From NCBI GenBank assembly GCA_013177935.1, contig JABLXZ010000001.1, forward strand, positions 574,191 to 638,190: a DNA stretch of 64,000 nt. Reading direction: 5' to 3'. Below are positions 56,822-64,000 of the stretch, one piece after another. A program made the translations under genes and the position numbers. This stretch comes from a candidate division WOR-3 bacterium (lineage in GTDB: Bacteria > Hydrothermota > Tepidihabitantia > Tepidihabitantales > Tepidihabitantaceae). Each line of letters starts with the position of its first letter. The first letter of the stretch is position 1. The notes below the pieces were generated by a model, which saw only the letters and a program-made list of their open reading frames with translations, was not told the origin of the DNA and made no database searches.

Positions 56822-57443
56822 CTGTCAAGCCCAACGCCGCAATTACCGCACCCCACCAGCCCAGAAGGGAGAGCGCGGTAACAATCCCGGCTGCTATCAA
56901 CACCCCTAAAAATATCCCGAGCAACGCTCGGGGATAAGACATACCCAACAACATCGCAGCAACCGCACCGGTCCAGGCACCGGTAACCGGCAATGGAATA
57001 CCGACAAAAATCGCCAGACCCCAGAACTCAAATCGCTCAATCACCCCGCTTTTCCTGCGCGTCCGCCTAAATAACCAGTCAAAAAAACGCTTGAAAAGAG
57101 TAAACCGGCTGAGGAGTAAAACCATCCGTTCCAGAATAAGTAAAATCAAAATTATCGGCAGGATATTTCCGGCAACCGACAAAACCAGTGTCTTCCATAA
57201 CGGCAGGTGAAAAAGGTTGTTCCCGATAGGCACCGCCCCGCGCAACTCAACAATCGGCAGCATTGCAACTACGAAAACCACCAGTTCTGGACTCAACCCC
57301 TGCGCCCACAACTTTTCGGCAACCCGTTCTCCCGTACTCGCTTCAGCCGGTGTAACACCCAAAATCAAAATCGCCATTAGCAGCCCGCCAAGAAGCAATT
57401 TCCGGCTTAACTCTCGAGTTATCTGCCGCACTGGACTATTCAT
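56763..57443 (-). CDS. Small multidrug export-like membrane protein (COG2426)
   Basis: 226 residues. An N-terminal signal-like helix ends near 'ATP...EASTG', then the COG2426 core: 'LSPELVVFVVAMLPIVELRGAVPIGN', 'SVAGNILPIILILLILERMV', 'EFWGLAIFVGIPLPVTGAWTGAVAAMLLGMSYPRALLGIFLGVLIAAGIV'. The half-hairpin motifs with Pro/Gly-rich loops resemble the DedA/SNARE-associated type membrane fold. 'Multidrug export' is the historical family name and the substrate is unverified. The ATG directly follows the stop of the VWA gene (57444), so coupled. Confidence 0.85.
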   Translation of the reverse strand: MNSPVRQITRELSRKLLLGGLLMAILILGVTPAEASTGERVAEKLWAQGLSPELVVFVVAMLPIVELRGAVPIGNNLFHLPLWKTLVLSVAGNILPIILILLILERMVLLLSRFTLFKRFFDWLFRRTRRKSGVIERFEFWGLAIFVGIPLPVTGAWTGAVAAMLLGMSYPRALLGIFLGVLIAAGIVTALSLLGWWGAVIAALGLTVILLSQFRKGRKSKPDAPE

Positions 57444-59447
57444 TTACAACAACCCCCTTTGACGCCTTAAAACTATTTCCGTCCCAAATAGCGCTGCAAG
57501 AAGCCCATAAATTATTAAACTTCTTCTCGGGTCCACAGAAAATCGTTTATGGTAAACTCCCAATCGGAACTCAAGGGTGTCAACCTCATCGATACTCTCT
57601 GCCTTCACAAACCAGCCGCCACTGAGCAGGGCGATTCGGGACATTAAATCCTGATTAAGACCCAGTTGCGTCATTTCAACGCTCTCTTCTGTTACTCGAA
57701 ACTCAACCGGACCAGCCTTGCTCATTAGCCGATCCTGCTCTCGCACCTCAATATAGACAAAATATCGCCCTGGAGCCAGGCCATCAATTTCTGTTTTGTA
57801 ACGCCCGAATCCGGTTTCCTGCATCGGGACATCAAAACTACCACCACCGGAATCTTTCACAACCGCTCGCGCATCTAACCCTTCCCAGGGTGTTGCGTCC
57901 GGTCTTTGCGCCTGAAGTGTCAGCGTTATTCGCTCACCAGTAAGATAGCTAAGCGCATCCGTCTCAATAATAAACTGCCCGGTATCTTTTTCGCTGAGAT
58001 AGCGCACTATCCCGGAAAGGAAAATATCAAGCGGTGTTAGTTTATCGGGCGGCGCATCGGCAAGAAATCCCCAGCGCCACAATGGGTATGCCGCAAGATA
58101 AACAACCTTTCCTTTACCGGTTCTGCCCGCCACGAGAATCGGTGCTTGATTCTCCTGAGCCGTCATCCACACTGTCGCCCTTTCGTCTTCGACCGTGCCC
58201 ATCCAGATGCTATTAAATGGCGGCACCGAACTCAAGTTAACACCATTTTCCCTCAACCAGGGCAGAAACAGTCCCGGCTCGGTACTCGCCGGTGTCCACT
58301 CCCCGCGCATAAGTTTCCCACCTTTTACCGGTAGTAATCGCTCCAACTGCTCGCCGGCTTGAAACGCATCTCCTGCCAGCACCAACACACCCGCACCCCT
58401 TTCAACCCATTCCCGCAGCGCGGACCAGAACTCTTTATCCCGCGGCGTCTCCTCAGCGCCGTCAACAATGAAAACATCGGCACTGTCCAGTGCTCTTCGT
58501 TCGCTTGAAAAACCGCCGGTTACCTTAATCGCCGCTTTGACATCAAGCCGAGGGTCTTTTTCCAGTGCTCGTCGGATAAATCTTGTCTGAGGACCAGGAT
58601 GGTTCGTAATATAGAAAATTGCCAGTCGCGCCGGTTTAACCTCCACCGAACCGGACCGGCGATTGTCCTGATAACTCAATTCACCGGGCAGGCTTTCACC
58701 AATAACCTGGACTGTCTTGCGTCCGCTTTCGGTGAAGACCATCTGGAAAAACACATCCTGCTCACTCCAACCCGCACCTAAGGGAACCTCTTTTGTTTGT
58801 CCGTCCAGGCGCAACCGGCACCGCTCCTGATTGGCAAATCCGGAACTCGCCAGCCGCACTCTAATCCTAAAGGTATCCCGGGCATAGACAACAGCCGGTA
58901 ATTCCAGTTCTTCTATTGTCAAATTTCTTCCTCCTTTGGCACCGAAACCCACCGCATATACGGGAACTGTTAACCGCTGAACAACCGGGATCACAGCGCG
59001 TTCACCGTTATCTTGACCATCACTGAGCAGTACAATCGCACCCGGATTGGTTTGTCCGACAACTTCGAGTGCCTTTCCCAATCGGGTGCGCTCCTTGCCT
59101 AACTTCACCACCTCATCGCGCTGCCCCGATTTTATCGCCGTATCACCAAACCACCAAACCTCCTGCTTAACCCCTTTTATCCTTTCCTGTAAAAGGGTAA
59201 TTACCTGGTCAACGACCGTGTCTACCCCAGCCATTTCCATACTCTGGGAACGGTCTACAAGAAATACTACGCGGCGGGGCTGGCGATTCCATTGCAGGGT
59301 CAGGACTTTGCCAACCCCTATCCAGCCCAGAAGTAGAACTACCAAAAGACGAAGGACAAGCAACCAATAATTCCCTTTCGTCCCTGACTCCCTCAGGTAA
59401 AGGAAAAATGCCAGGATTAATAGAATAAAACTAATGGCGATAATCAT
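57444..59447 (-). CDS. VWA-domain membrane protein (BatA/DUF1355-like)
   Basis: 667 residues. Two N-terminal TM helices (about 2-18, 27-48), a von Willebrand A domain with MIDAS 'FLVDRSQSM' (DxSxS) and 'IVLLSDGQDN', then Ig-like beta domains and a glutamine-amidotransferase-like fold region ('RLAIFYITNHPGPQTRFIRRAL', 'DVFIVDGAEETPRDKEFW', 'GAGVLVLAGDAF'), and a C-terminal TM (about 648-663). This architecture is common in bacterial VWA/GATase1-like membrane proteins of unknown function in FCB bacteria and planctomycetes. Its start overlaps the 3' end of the preceding gene by 17 bases. Confidence 0.88.
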   Translation of the reverse strand: MIIAISFILLILAFFLYLRESGTKGNYWLLVLRLLVVLLLGWIGVGKVLTLQWNRQPRRVVFLVDRSQSMEMAGVDTVVDQVITLLQERIKGVKQEVWWFGDTAIKSGQRDEVVKLGKERTRLGKALEVVGQTNPGAIVLLSDGQDNGERAVIPVVQRLTVPVYAVGFGAKGGRNLTIEELELPAVVYARDTFRIRVRLASSGFANQERCRLRLDGQTKEVPLGAGWSEQDVFFQMVFTESGRKTVQVIGESLPGELSYQDNRRSGSVEVKPARLAIFYITNHPGPQTRFIRRALEKDPRLDVKAAIKVTGGFSSERRALDSADVFIVDGAEETPRDKEFWSALREWVERGAGVLVLAGDAFQAGEQLERLLPVKGGKLMRGEWTPASTEPGLFLPWLRENGVNLSSVPPFNSIWMGTVEDERATVWMTAQENQAPILVAGRTGKGKVVYLAAYPLWRWGFLADAPPDKLTPLDIFLSGIVRYLSEKDTGQFIIETDALSYLTGERITLTLQAQRPDATPWEGLDARAVVKDSGGGSFDVPMQETGFGRYKTEIDGLAPGRYFVYIEVREQDRLMSKAGPVEFRVTEESVEMTQLGLNQDLMSRIALLSGGWFVKAESIDEVDTLEFRLGVYHKRFSVDPRRSLIIYGLLAALFGTEIVLRRQRGLL

Positions 59448-60390
59448 TGAACCGCTTGGGTATTGATTCTGTTACCATAATCAGTTTTAAACTCTCAAGG
59501 GCCGTGTTAAACTCAACCGGTGAACTTATCAGGTCAACGAAACCGTCACTATTGGTATCGCTGACCCCGAACACCGAATAAACACCAGCCGGCACTTTAA
59601 CCTCAAAAGAGCCATCCACTAAAATCGGTGCCACCGCCTTTGTCTTCTCCTGTTCGAAGAACACCACCCCGCTCGGCACATCTGTTTTGCCCTTAACCAA
59701 GACGCCGTTAAAAACTGAATCTGTTGTCCAGAAAGTCCATGCCGGCGTCAAACCGATATTACCTTCCAGGTCCTGAAACCCGGGAAGTAGTAAAAAGTAA
59801 AAAACCTGTCCCGGACCAATCGAATCCCGGCAGACAAAATGCACCTCCTGCCAGTTGGGTTCCCAGACCCGATGAAAAAGCGTCTCGAACTCCGCGGGCA
59901 CAATCAGATAGTTGAGCGGTAATGTAGTATCAACCGGTTCGCTGAATCGGACGATTATACGAGTTCCACGCCAGAGATTGGCACTACCCGGCGCTGGTAA
60001 AACCGATACAACCCGGGGAGAAATTGTGTCAATTCGGGTTGACCCCAGAAAACCGGTGCGAAATCGACCCGCATTGCCCGCCATATCCCATACCAGCCCT
60101 TGAAGGAGATAACGCTGGGATGTTTGCGGCTCAGTCCACACAAGTACACGCATTCGGTCCCTTCCCATTGAAATCCCTCTTATGCGCAGCCCGGTGATAT
60201 TCAAACTCTCAGGAGCAAACCTTGCCGGGTCAATTTCTTCATCAAAAACCAGTTCGACCTGGACCCGGCTTCGGGCGTTAACCTCAACGATACGGGGCGG
60301 AAATCGGTCCGGACTGGGAGGCAGCATCTTCTTGGCGCACTGCCCGCACAATAGCAGCAATAAACTGAATGATAAAAGATACCTTTTCAT
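59431..60390 (-). CDS. Exported Ig-like (Big_5/SbsA-type) domain protein
   Basis: 319 residues. Signal peptide (about 1-18) with Cys at 'LLCGQCAKK', perhaps a noncanonical lipobox. Two Big_5-type Ig domains: 'DRFPPRIVEVNARSRVQVELVFDEEIDPA' and 'DTISPRVVSVLPAPGSANLWRGTRIIVRFSEPVDTT', then a carboxypeptidase-regulatory-like/prealbumin-like domain ('FEVKVPAGVYSVFGVSDTNSDGFVDLISSPVEF'). Proteins of this layout are often annotated as 'Ig-like domain-containing' lipoproteins of FCB bacteria. ATG overlaps the stop of the DUF2520 gene by four bases. Confidence 0.83.
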   Translation of the reverse strand: MKRYLLSFSLLLLLCGQCAKKMLPPSPDRFPPRIVEVNARSRVQVELVFDEEIDPARFAPESLNITGLRIRGISMGRDRMRVLVWTEPQTSQRYLLQGLVWDMAGNAGRFRTGFLGSTRIDTISPRVVSVLPAPGSANLWRGTRIIVRFSEPVDTTLPLNYLIVPAEFETLFHRVWEPNWQEVHFVCRDSIGPGQVFYFLLLPGFQDLEGNIGLTPAWTFWTTDSVFNGVLVKGKTDVPSGVVFFEQEKTKAVAPILVDGSFEVKVPAGVYSVFGVSDTNSDGFVDLISSPVEFNTALESLKLIMVTESIPKRFNDYRH

Positions 60391-61169
60391 CTCATCTCCT
60401 CAAGAAATCTGGTTAACTGCTTATAAAGTTTCACCAATTCGGGTTGATGCTCTTTCAGGGCTTTAAGATGCCGTTTAACCGTTATCCAGTCCCCGCGTTT
60501 TACCGGTCCGGTCAGACTCGTGACCGCTCCCTGCTTTTTTATGTTTCGAATCACCCCAACAGTTAACGGCATAATAATCTCCCTCGCCTTTTGCGGTGCA
60601 AAACCAATCTCCTTGCCAATCTGCTCCACCGCGTAAAACAACGGATGGATAAAATTGCTCCCGAAAACACACATGGCGTGATAAAGTGGTCGAACTTCAG
60701 AACAAACAAGCACCGCCTTTCCTTTTAACTGCGCTACCAGTTGCCTGCCCAAGCGCAAACCTTTTTTCGTACCGTCCAGCGCAAAGTATCCTCCGGGCAG
60801 GTCTTTTTTCGCCTGCTGACAACTGAAAAAACTCTTGATCGGATGCAGGGCTAAAGTTTCTATACCTCGCTCAGCCGCACCTTTAAAAAGTTCAACCCCA
60901 TAGGCACCGGAAAGGTGAACTACCAGGGTCCCGGGTTTAATGTACCGCCTTAACCGTAAAAACAGTTTCTGAATCTGCCGGTCCGGCACCGCAAAAAAAA
61001 TCACATCAACATCCGGCACCAAGTAGCGGGCATCTTCGGTCCGACGCCTTACGGTTAGAACCTTATATCCCAGTCGGGAAAGATGCCAGCCAAGCGCACT
61101 ACCAACTTTCCCATAACCAACAACTAAAACCCGAATCTCTGCCCTTCTACTCTTTTGCGCTTTTGCCAT
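60387..61169 (-). CDS. DUF2520 / Rossmann-like dehydrogenase-family protein
   Basis: 260 residues. N-terminal NAD(P)-binding fold 'IRVLVVGYGKVGSALGWHLSRLGYKVLTV' and 'DVIFFAVPDRQIQKL', followed by 'VVHLSGAYGVELFKGAAERGIETLALHPIKSF' and the all-helical DUF2520 domain ('PLYHAMCVFGSNFIHPLFYAVEQIGKEIGF', 'TSLTGPVKRGDWITVKRHLKAL'), as in ketopantoate-reductase/ProC-like proteins. The substrate is unknown. I choose ATG 61169, whose promoter ends six bases upstream, over an in-frame ATG at 61193, which lies within the promoter. First gene of the 61169-56763 minus-strand operon. Confidence 0.87.
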   Translation of the reverse strand: MAKAQKSRRAEIRVLVVGYGKVGSALGWHLSRLGYKVLTVRRRTEDARYLVPDVDVIFFAVPDRQIQKLFLRLRRYIKPGTLVVHLSGAYGVELFKGAAERGIETLALHPIKSFFSCQQAKKDLPGGYFALDGTKKGLRLGRQLVAQLKGKAVLVCSEVRPLYHAMCVFGSNFIHPLFYAVEQIGKEIGFAPQKAREIIMPLTVGVIRNIKKQGAVTSLTGPVKRGDWITVKRHLKALKEHQPELVKLYKQLTRFLEEMR

Positions 61170-61175
61170 TTTCCT

Positions 61176-61204
61176 ATAATACCCATTTGACAAACCAAAT
61201 TCAA
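61176..61204 (-). promoter_or_regulatory. Leaderless-type promoter of the DUF2520 operon
   Basis: Minus strand TTGAAT (61204-61199), 17 bp, TATTAT (61181-61176), six bases to ATG 61169. It interleaves with the opposite-strand promoter of the C25-like gene. Confidence 0.5.
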
Positions 61205-61214
61205 GAAGTAAAAT
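61187..61214 (+). promoter_or_regulatory. Promoter of the C25-like secreted protein gene
   Basis: TTGACA 61187-61192, 16 bp, TAAAAT 61209-61214, predicted start near 61221, giving a leader of about 70 bases with GGAGG before ATG 61293. Confidence 0.5.
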
Positions 61215-61224
61215 ATAGTGCGTG

Positions 61225-61296
61225 ATGAACTGGCTCGGTCAAAAAATTTTACTAAATCAGGTGCGCGACACCTTCAACCTCTGGAGGCTTAGATGA
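61225..61296 (+). other. Candidate near-leaderless 23-codon upstream frame
   Basis: ATG 61225 lies about four bases after the predicted transcription start and opens a 23-residue frame whose TGA overlaps the ATG of the C25-like gene (ATGA). It contains the ribosome site of that gene. Possible coupling peptide. Confidence 0.35.
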
Positions 61297-62921
61297 AAAG
61301 ATTTTTGCTGCCCATCATACTGGGTGTCTGTTCTCTTGTTTTTGCAGAAGAAGGGGCAAGGTATCTTATCATTACCACCGACGCACTTGCTCCGGTAATT
61401 AAACCCCTTGCCGACTGGAAGCACTATTCTGGTATGCAGTGTAAGGTGGTAAAATTGTCCGAAATCGGCAGTCCGGCTGACACCACCGCAATAAAAAACT
61501 ATATTAGAAACGCCTACAACAACTGGCCCGTTCGACCGGAATACATCCTCCTGGTCGGGTCACCATCATCTCTTCCCGCACGCTTTTATCGAATCCAGCA
61601 AGGGTATGGTTACTATTCCGACAATGTTTATGGCGATATAAACAGCGACCTGTATATGGACATTCCAGTTGGCAGGTTCATTGCCAGTACTGCGTCCCAA
61701 TGCAGTGTGATGGTCGCAAAAACCCTTGCCTATGAACGATACCCTGACCTTACCGACAGCCTCTGGATGCGCCGTCTCACCACAGTTATCCGCGAAAATA
61801 GCGACTCCGACGACACCATTTACTGGAACGACATCCGAATACTCGCCAGCCTCGCGGGCGCTAATGGATTTGTCAGTTGCGACTCTCTCTCCTATTTGCG
61901 TGGCCACACCGCGAATAATGTCATTAACTCGGTAAACAACGGCACCGCAATAGTTCTTTATCGGGGCAGTGGTGTCAGTAACTGGTATCAGCCTTTTAGT
62001 GTCAACCCTTATTTGACAAACAACGGCAAAAAACTGCCTATTATCCTTTCCATCACCTGTGAAACGATGACTCTGGCACCAGGGGAACAGATGGTTGGTG
62101 ACTCCTGGGTGAAAGCCGGAACTGTAACTAACCTTAAAGGTGCGGTCGCATTTTTTGGTAACACCCATTCGCTTGCCTCCAGCACCATTACAGTCCGGAA
62201 AAGAAGCGCTGTTGCCCGTGCCTTTGCCAGGGCGTTGTTCCTTGAAGGGAAAACTAAACTTGGTCAGGCGATGATTCGCGCCAAAGATTCGCTTTACCGG
62301 GCATTCGCCGATGCCGCTGATTACCGTGGTTTTAATCTTCTGGGCGACCCCGACCTTGATATCTGGACTGCTACTCCGAAACTTCCAACCGTTGAGCATC
62401 CAACTGTAATCCCGCCCGAGCCTCAGGAACTTGCAGTCCGCGTCTTACTTAATGAACAACCCATTGCCAACGCCTTAGTATGCATCTCAATGGACACGAC
62501 AATTTATGAATATGGCTACACCGACAATTATGGCGCCATCGCCTTTAACATCAACCCAACCGATACCGGTAGACTGCGCCTCGTGGTAACAGGCCATAAC
62601 CTCTACCCTTATGATACTCTAATTCCAGTCGGACAGGTTGGCATACAGGAAACACCGGTACTTCTGTCAACAACTAAGGTTATTGCCACACCCCAGGTCT
62701 TTCGGCAGACAACTCGCCTGGTCCTCGCCAATTCATCTACCCCAGGCACCGAAATTGTCATCTACGATGCCAGTGGCAGACCGGTACGCACGCTAAAACA
62801 CATTAAAACTGATGCTATCTGGGATGGCACCGATGACAATGGAACGCCCTGTCCGGCAGGCGCTTACCTTTGCTGGGTCAAAAACGGTACGAGCCCGACA
62901 AAAGTTCTGAAACTGAGATAA
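61293..62921 (+). CDS. Secreted gingipain-like (peptidase C25) family protein with sorting domain
   Basis: 542 residues: signal peptide (about 1-18), then a C25-type fold: 'RYLIITTDALAPVIKPLADWKHYSGMQCKVVKLSEIG', 'IKNYIRNAYNNWPVRPEYILLVGS', 'DLYMDIPVGRFIASTASQ', 'AIVLYRGSGVSNW', 'LPIILSITCETM'. In active gingipains the fourth segment carries the catalytic His (YxGHG); here it is Ser226 (RGSG), while the Cys (C256) remains, so the protein may be catalytically altered or inactive. A carboxypeptidase-regulatory-like domain (about 380-450) and a sorting domain ('VIYDASGRPVRTL', 'PAGAYLCWVKNGTSPTKVLKL') follow. Confidence 0.85.
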   Translation: MKRFLLPIILGVCSLVFAEEGARYLIITTDALAPVIKPLADWKHYSGMQCKVVKLSEIGSPADTTAIKNYIRNAYNNWPVRPEYILLVGSPSSLPARFYRIQQGYGYYSDNVYGDINSDLYMDIPVGRFIASTASQCSVMVAKTLAYERYPDLTDSLWMRRLTTVIRENSDSDDTIYWNDIRILASLAGANGFVSCDSLSYLRGHTANNVINSVNNGTAIVLYRGSGVSNWYQPFSVNPYLTNNGKKLPIILSITCETMTLAPGEQMVGDSWVKAGTVTNLKGAVAFFGNTHSLASSTITVRKRSAVARAFARALFLEGKTKLGQAMIRAKDSLYRAFADAADYRGFNLLGDPDLDIWTATPKLPTVEHPTVIPPEPQELAVRVLLNEQPIANALVCISMDTTIYEYGYTDNYGAIAFNINPTDTGRLRLVVTGHNLYPYDTLIPVGQVGIQETPVLLSTTKVIATPQVFRQTTRLVLANSSTPGTEIVIYDASGRPVRTLKHIKTDAIWDGTDDNGTPCPAGAYLCWVKNGTSPTKVLKLR

Positions 62922-63007
62922 TGCAGTAATCCCGGCATCACCCGCGTAATAAAGAGGTACGCCTGAAACTGGGCAACACTGATAAAAGGGCAATCATTCT
63001 CAATTTC

Positions 63008-63035
63008 TTGACTTGTTTTTCTCTAATGGTACACT
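63008..63035 (+). promoter_or_regulatory. Promoter of etfA
   Basis: TTGACT 63008-63013, 16 bp, TACACT 63030-63035. Leader of about 57 bases with AGGAGG before ATG 63099. Confidence 0.5.
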
Positions 63036-63098
63036 GAATATTCTGATAGATTTCTTTGTTATTATGAAGTTAACAACCAACATAGCAGGAGGAATCTA

Positions 63099-64000
63099 AT
63101 GGTAATGGTTTTTTGCGAACAGCGTGAAGGCAGTCTAAAGAAAGTTGCTTTTGAAGCACTGCTTGCCGGTTTCAAAATTGCCGAAAAGAAGCAGGATGAA
63201 CTCACCGCGGTCGTTTTAGGGAAAAACATCTCAACCCTCGCTCAGGAAGTTGTTAAATTCGGCGTTAATAAAGTTATCACCGTTGATGACCCGACACTCG
63301 AATTTTACACCCCGGACGGCTATGGCAGTGTCCTGGAGAGACTGGCGCGCGAACACAAACCGTATGCAATCATCCTCAGCGCCACCGCGCTAGGTAAAGA
63401 CCTCGCCGCCACCATCGCTTCCCGGTTGGAAACCGCGCTGTTATCAGACTGTACCGCAATTGACTTTGATGAAGAGGGAAATGTCGTTGCCACTCGCCCA
63501 ATCTATGCCGGTAAAGCACTCGCGACCGTTAAAGCGCCGGGAGCACAACCGCTGGTCATAAGCCTGCGACCCCGGGCGGTAGGCGCTCAAGGAGAACTAA
63601 ACCGCGGCGGGCAGATTGTCGCCGCCCAGTTAACACCCGAAGAGTTGCGAATGAAAGTTGCGGAAATCGTCAAAACAGTTACTAAAACGGTAGAACTGAC
63701 CGAAGCCGACATCGTCGTGTCCGGTGGTCGGGGAATGAAAGCACCGGAAAACTACGCCCTGCTTGAAGAACTGGCAGCGGTTATTGGCGCGGCTGTGGGC
63801 GCCTCCCGTGCTGCGGTCGATGCCGGCTGGCGCGACCACCAATTCCAAGTAGGACAGACCGGCAAAGTTGTAGCACCTTCACTCTATATAGCCTGCGGTA
63901 TTTCCGGTGCCATCCAGCACCTGGTTGGAATGATTAACTCAAAATGCATCGTGGCAATCAACAAAGACCCTGAGGCGAATATCTTTAAGGTTGCCGATTA
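63099..64000 (+). CDS. etfA: Electron transfer flavoprotein subunit alpha, 3' truncated by the window edge
   Basis: ETF-alpha carries the FAD and, with EtfB, passes electrons between acyl-CoA or other dehydrogenases and the quinone pool, or bifurcates them in anaerobes. The frame runs from ATG 63099 (AGGAGG eight bases upstream) to the window edge, 300 codons. N-terminal domain '[26 protein letters not shown]'; FAD domain '[73 protein letters not shown]' and '[18 protein letters not shown]', which is the canonical signature. EtfB is not seen upstream (the order is usually etfB-etfA), so it may follow outside the window. It may functionally pair with the acyl-CoA ligase at 25847. Confidence 0.94.
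   Translation, partial: MVMVFCEQREGSLKKVAFEALLAGFKIAEKKQDELTAVVLGKNISTLAQEVVKFGVNKVITVDDPTLEFYTPDGYGSVLERLAREHKPYAIILSATALGKDLAATIASRLETALLSDCTAIDFDEEGNVVATRPIYAGKALATVKAPGAQPLVISLRPRAVGAQGELNRGGQIVAAQLTPEELRMKVAEIVKTVTKTVELTEADIVVSGGRGMKAPENYALLEELAAVIGAAVGASRAAVDAGWRDHQFQVGQTGKVVAPSLYIACGISGAIQHLVGMINSKCIVAINKDPEANIFKVAD

Noticed and set aside
61566-62399. 277-codon minus-strand frame inside the C25-like gene
   Set aside because: Antisense shadow; the plus strand has signal peptide, family motifs and ribosome site.

Overview
The window is a dense bacterial chromosome segment of roughly 50 % GC with short intergenic gaps and many stop/start overlaps. Ten encoded proteins have an N-terminal signal peptide and a C-terminal sorting-type domain (YPNP-like motif, 'yD.tGr', 'GvYf', then a K-rich last strand), as in type IX (Por) secretion substrates. 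Together with the 'ISYQG(K/R)LTD' N-terminal domain and YadA-head repeats, this points to an uncultured FCB-related lineage. Candidate division WOR-3 (Stahlbacteria) is my best guess, an inference from gene style and not a proven assignment. A [NiFe]-hydrogenase maturation protease and EtfA hint at anaerobic metabolism.

Layout. 1-4.5 kb: truncated CDF cation transporter, RmuC, secreted BNR/beta-propeller protein. 4.5-8.8 kb: housekeeping operon rpsP-khpA-trmD-rplS-rnhB-yraN-comM, with no rimM in its usual place. 8.8-14.5 kb: UDP-sugar dehydrogenase, then convergent hydrogenase protease, TPR protein, RidA and glutamine synthetase, and a divergent DMT transporter. 15-21.4 kb: SIMPL protein, HEAT protein, SecA and two small membrane/coiled-coil proteins. 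21.4-25.8 kb (minus): tRNA-Ile immediately followed by sppA, and the operon ybbR-tsaD-cysS. 25.8-32.3 kb: acyl-CoA ligase, TPR protein, epimerase and TIM-barrel genes, tandem PLDc_N proteins, and a DUF59 + SafE-like membrane pair. 32.4-41 kb: surface-protein island with two tandem cassettes, each a large YadA-head-repeat protein followed by a near-identical small CTD protein. It ends with a propeller protein and a gene frameshifted in a nine-base poly-C run inside its signal peptide. 41.6-43 kb: candidate small RNA, then rarA. 43-49.1 kb: four secreted CTD proteins. 49.7-57.4 kb: orphan solute-binding lipoprotein, OB-fold CTD protein, DUF2723 glycosyltransferase, CapD-type sugar dehydratase, small exporter. 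57.4-64 kb: VWA membrane protein, Ig-like protein, DUF2520 protein, C25-like secreted protein, truncated etfA.

The most general signal I found is regulatory. Many genes without a Shine-Dalgarno sequence have a sigma70-type promoter (TTGACN, 15-17 bp, TANNNT) whose -10 box ends 5-7 bases before the start codon, so the predicted transcription start falls on or next to the start codon. This indicates widespread leaderless mRNAs. Genes inside operons, and most secreted-protein genes, instead have strong AGGAGG-type sites and true 5' leaders. The two architectures also help choose start codons.

Coordinates of promoters and hairpins were counted by hand and may be off by a base or two.
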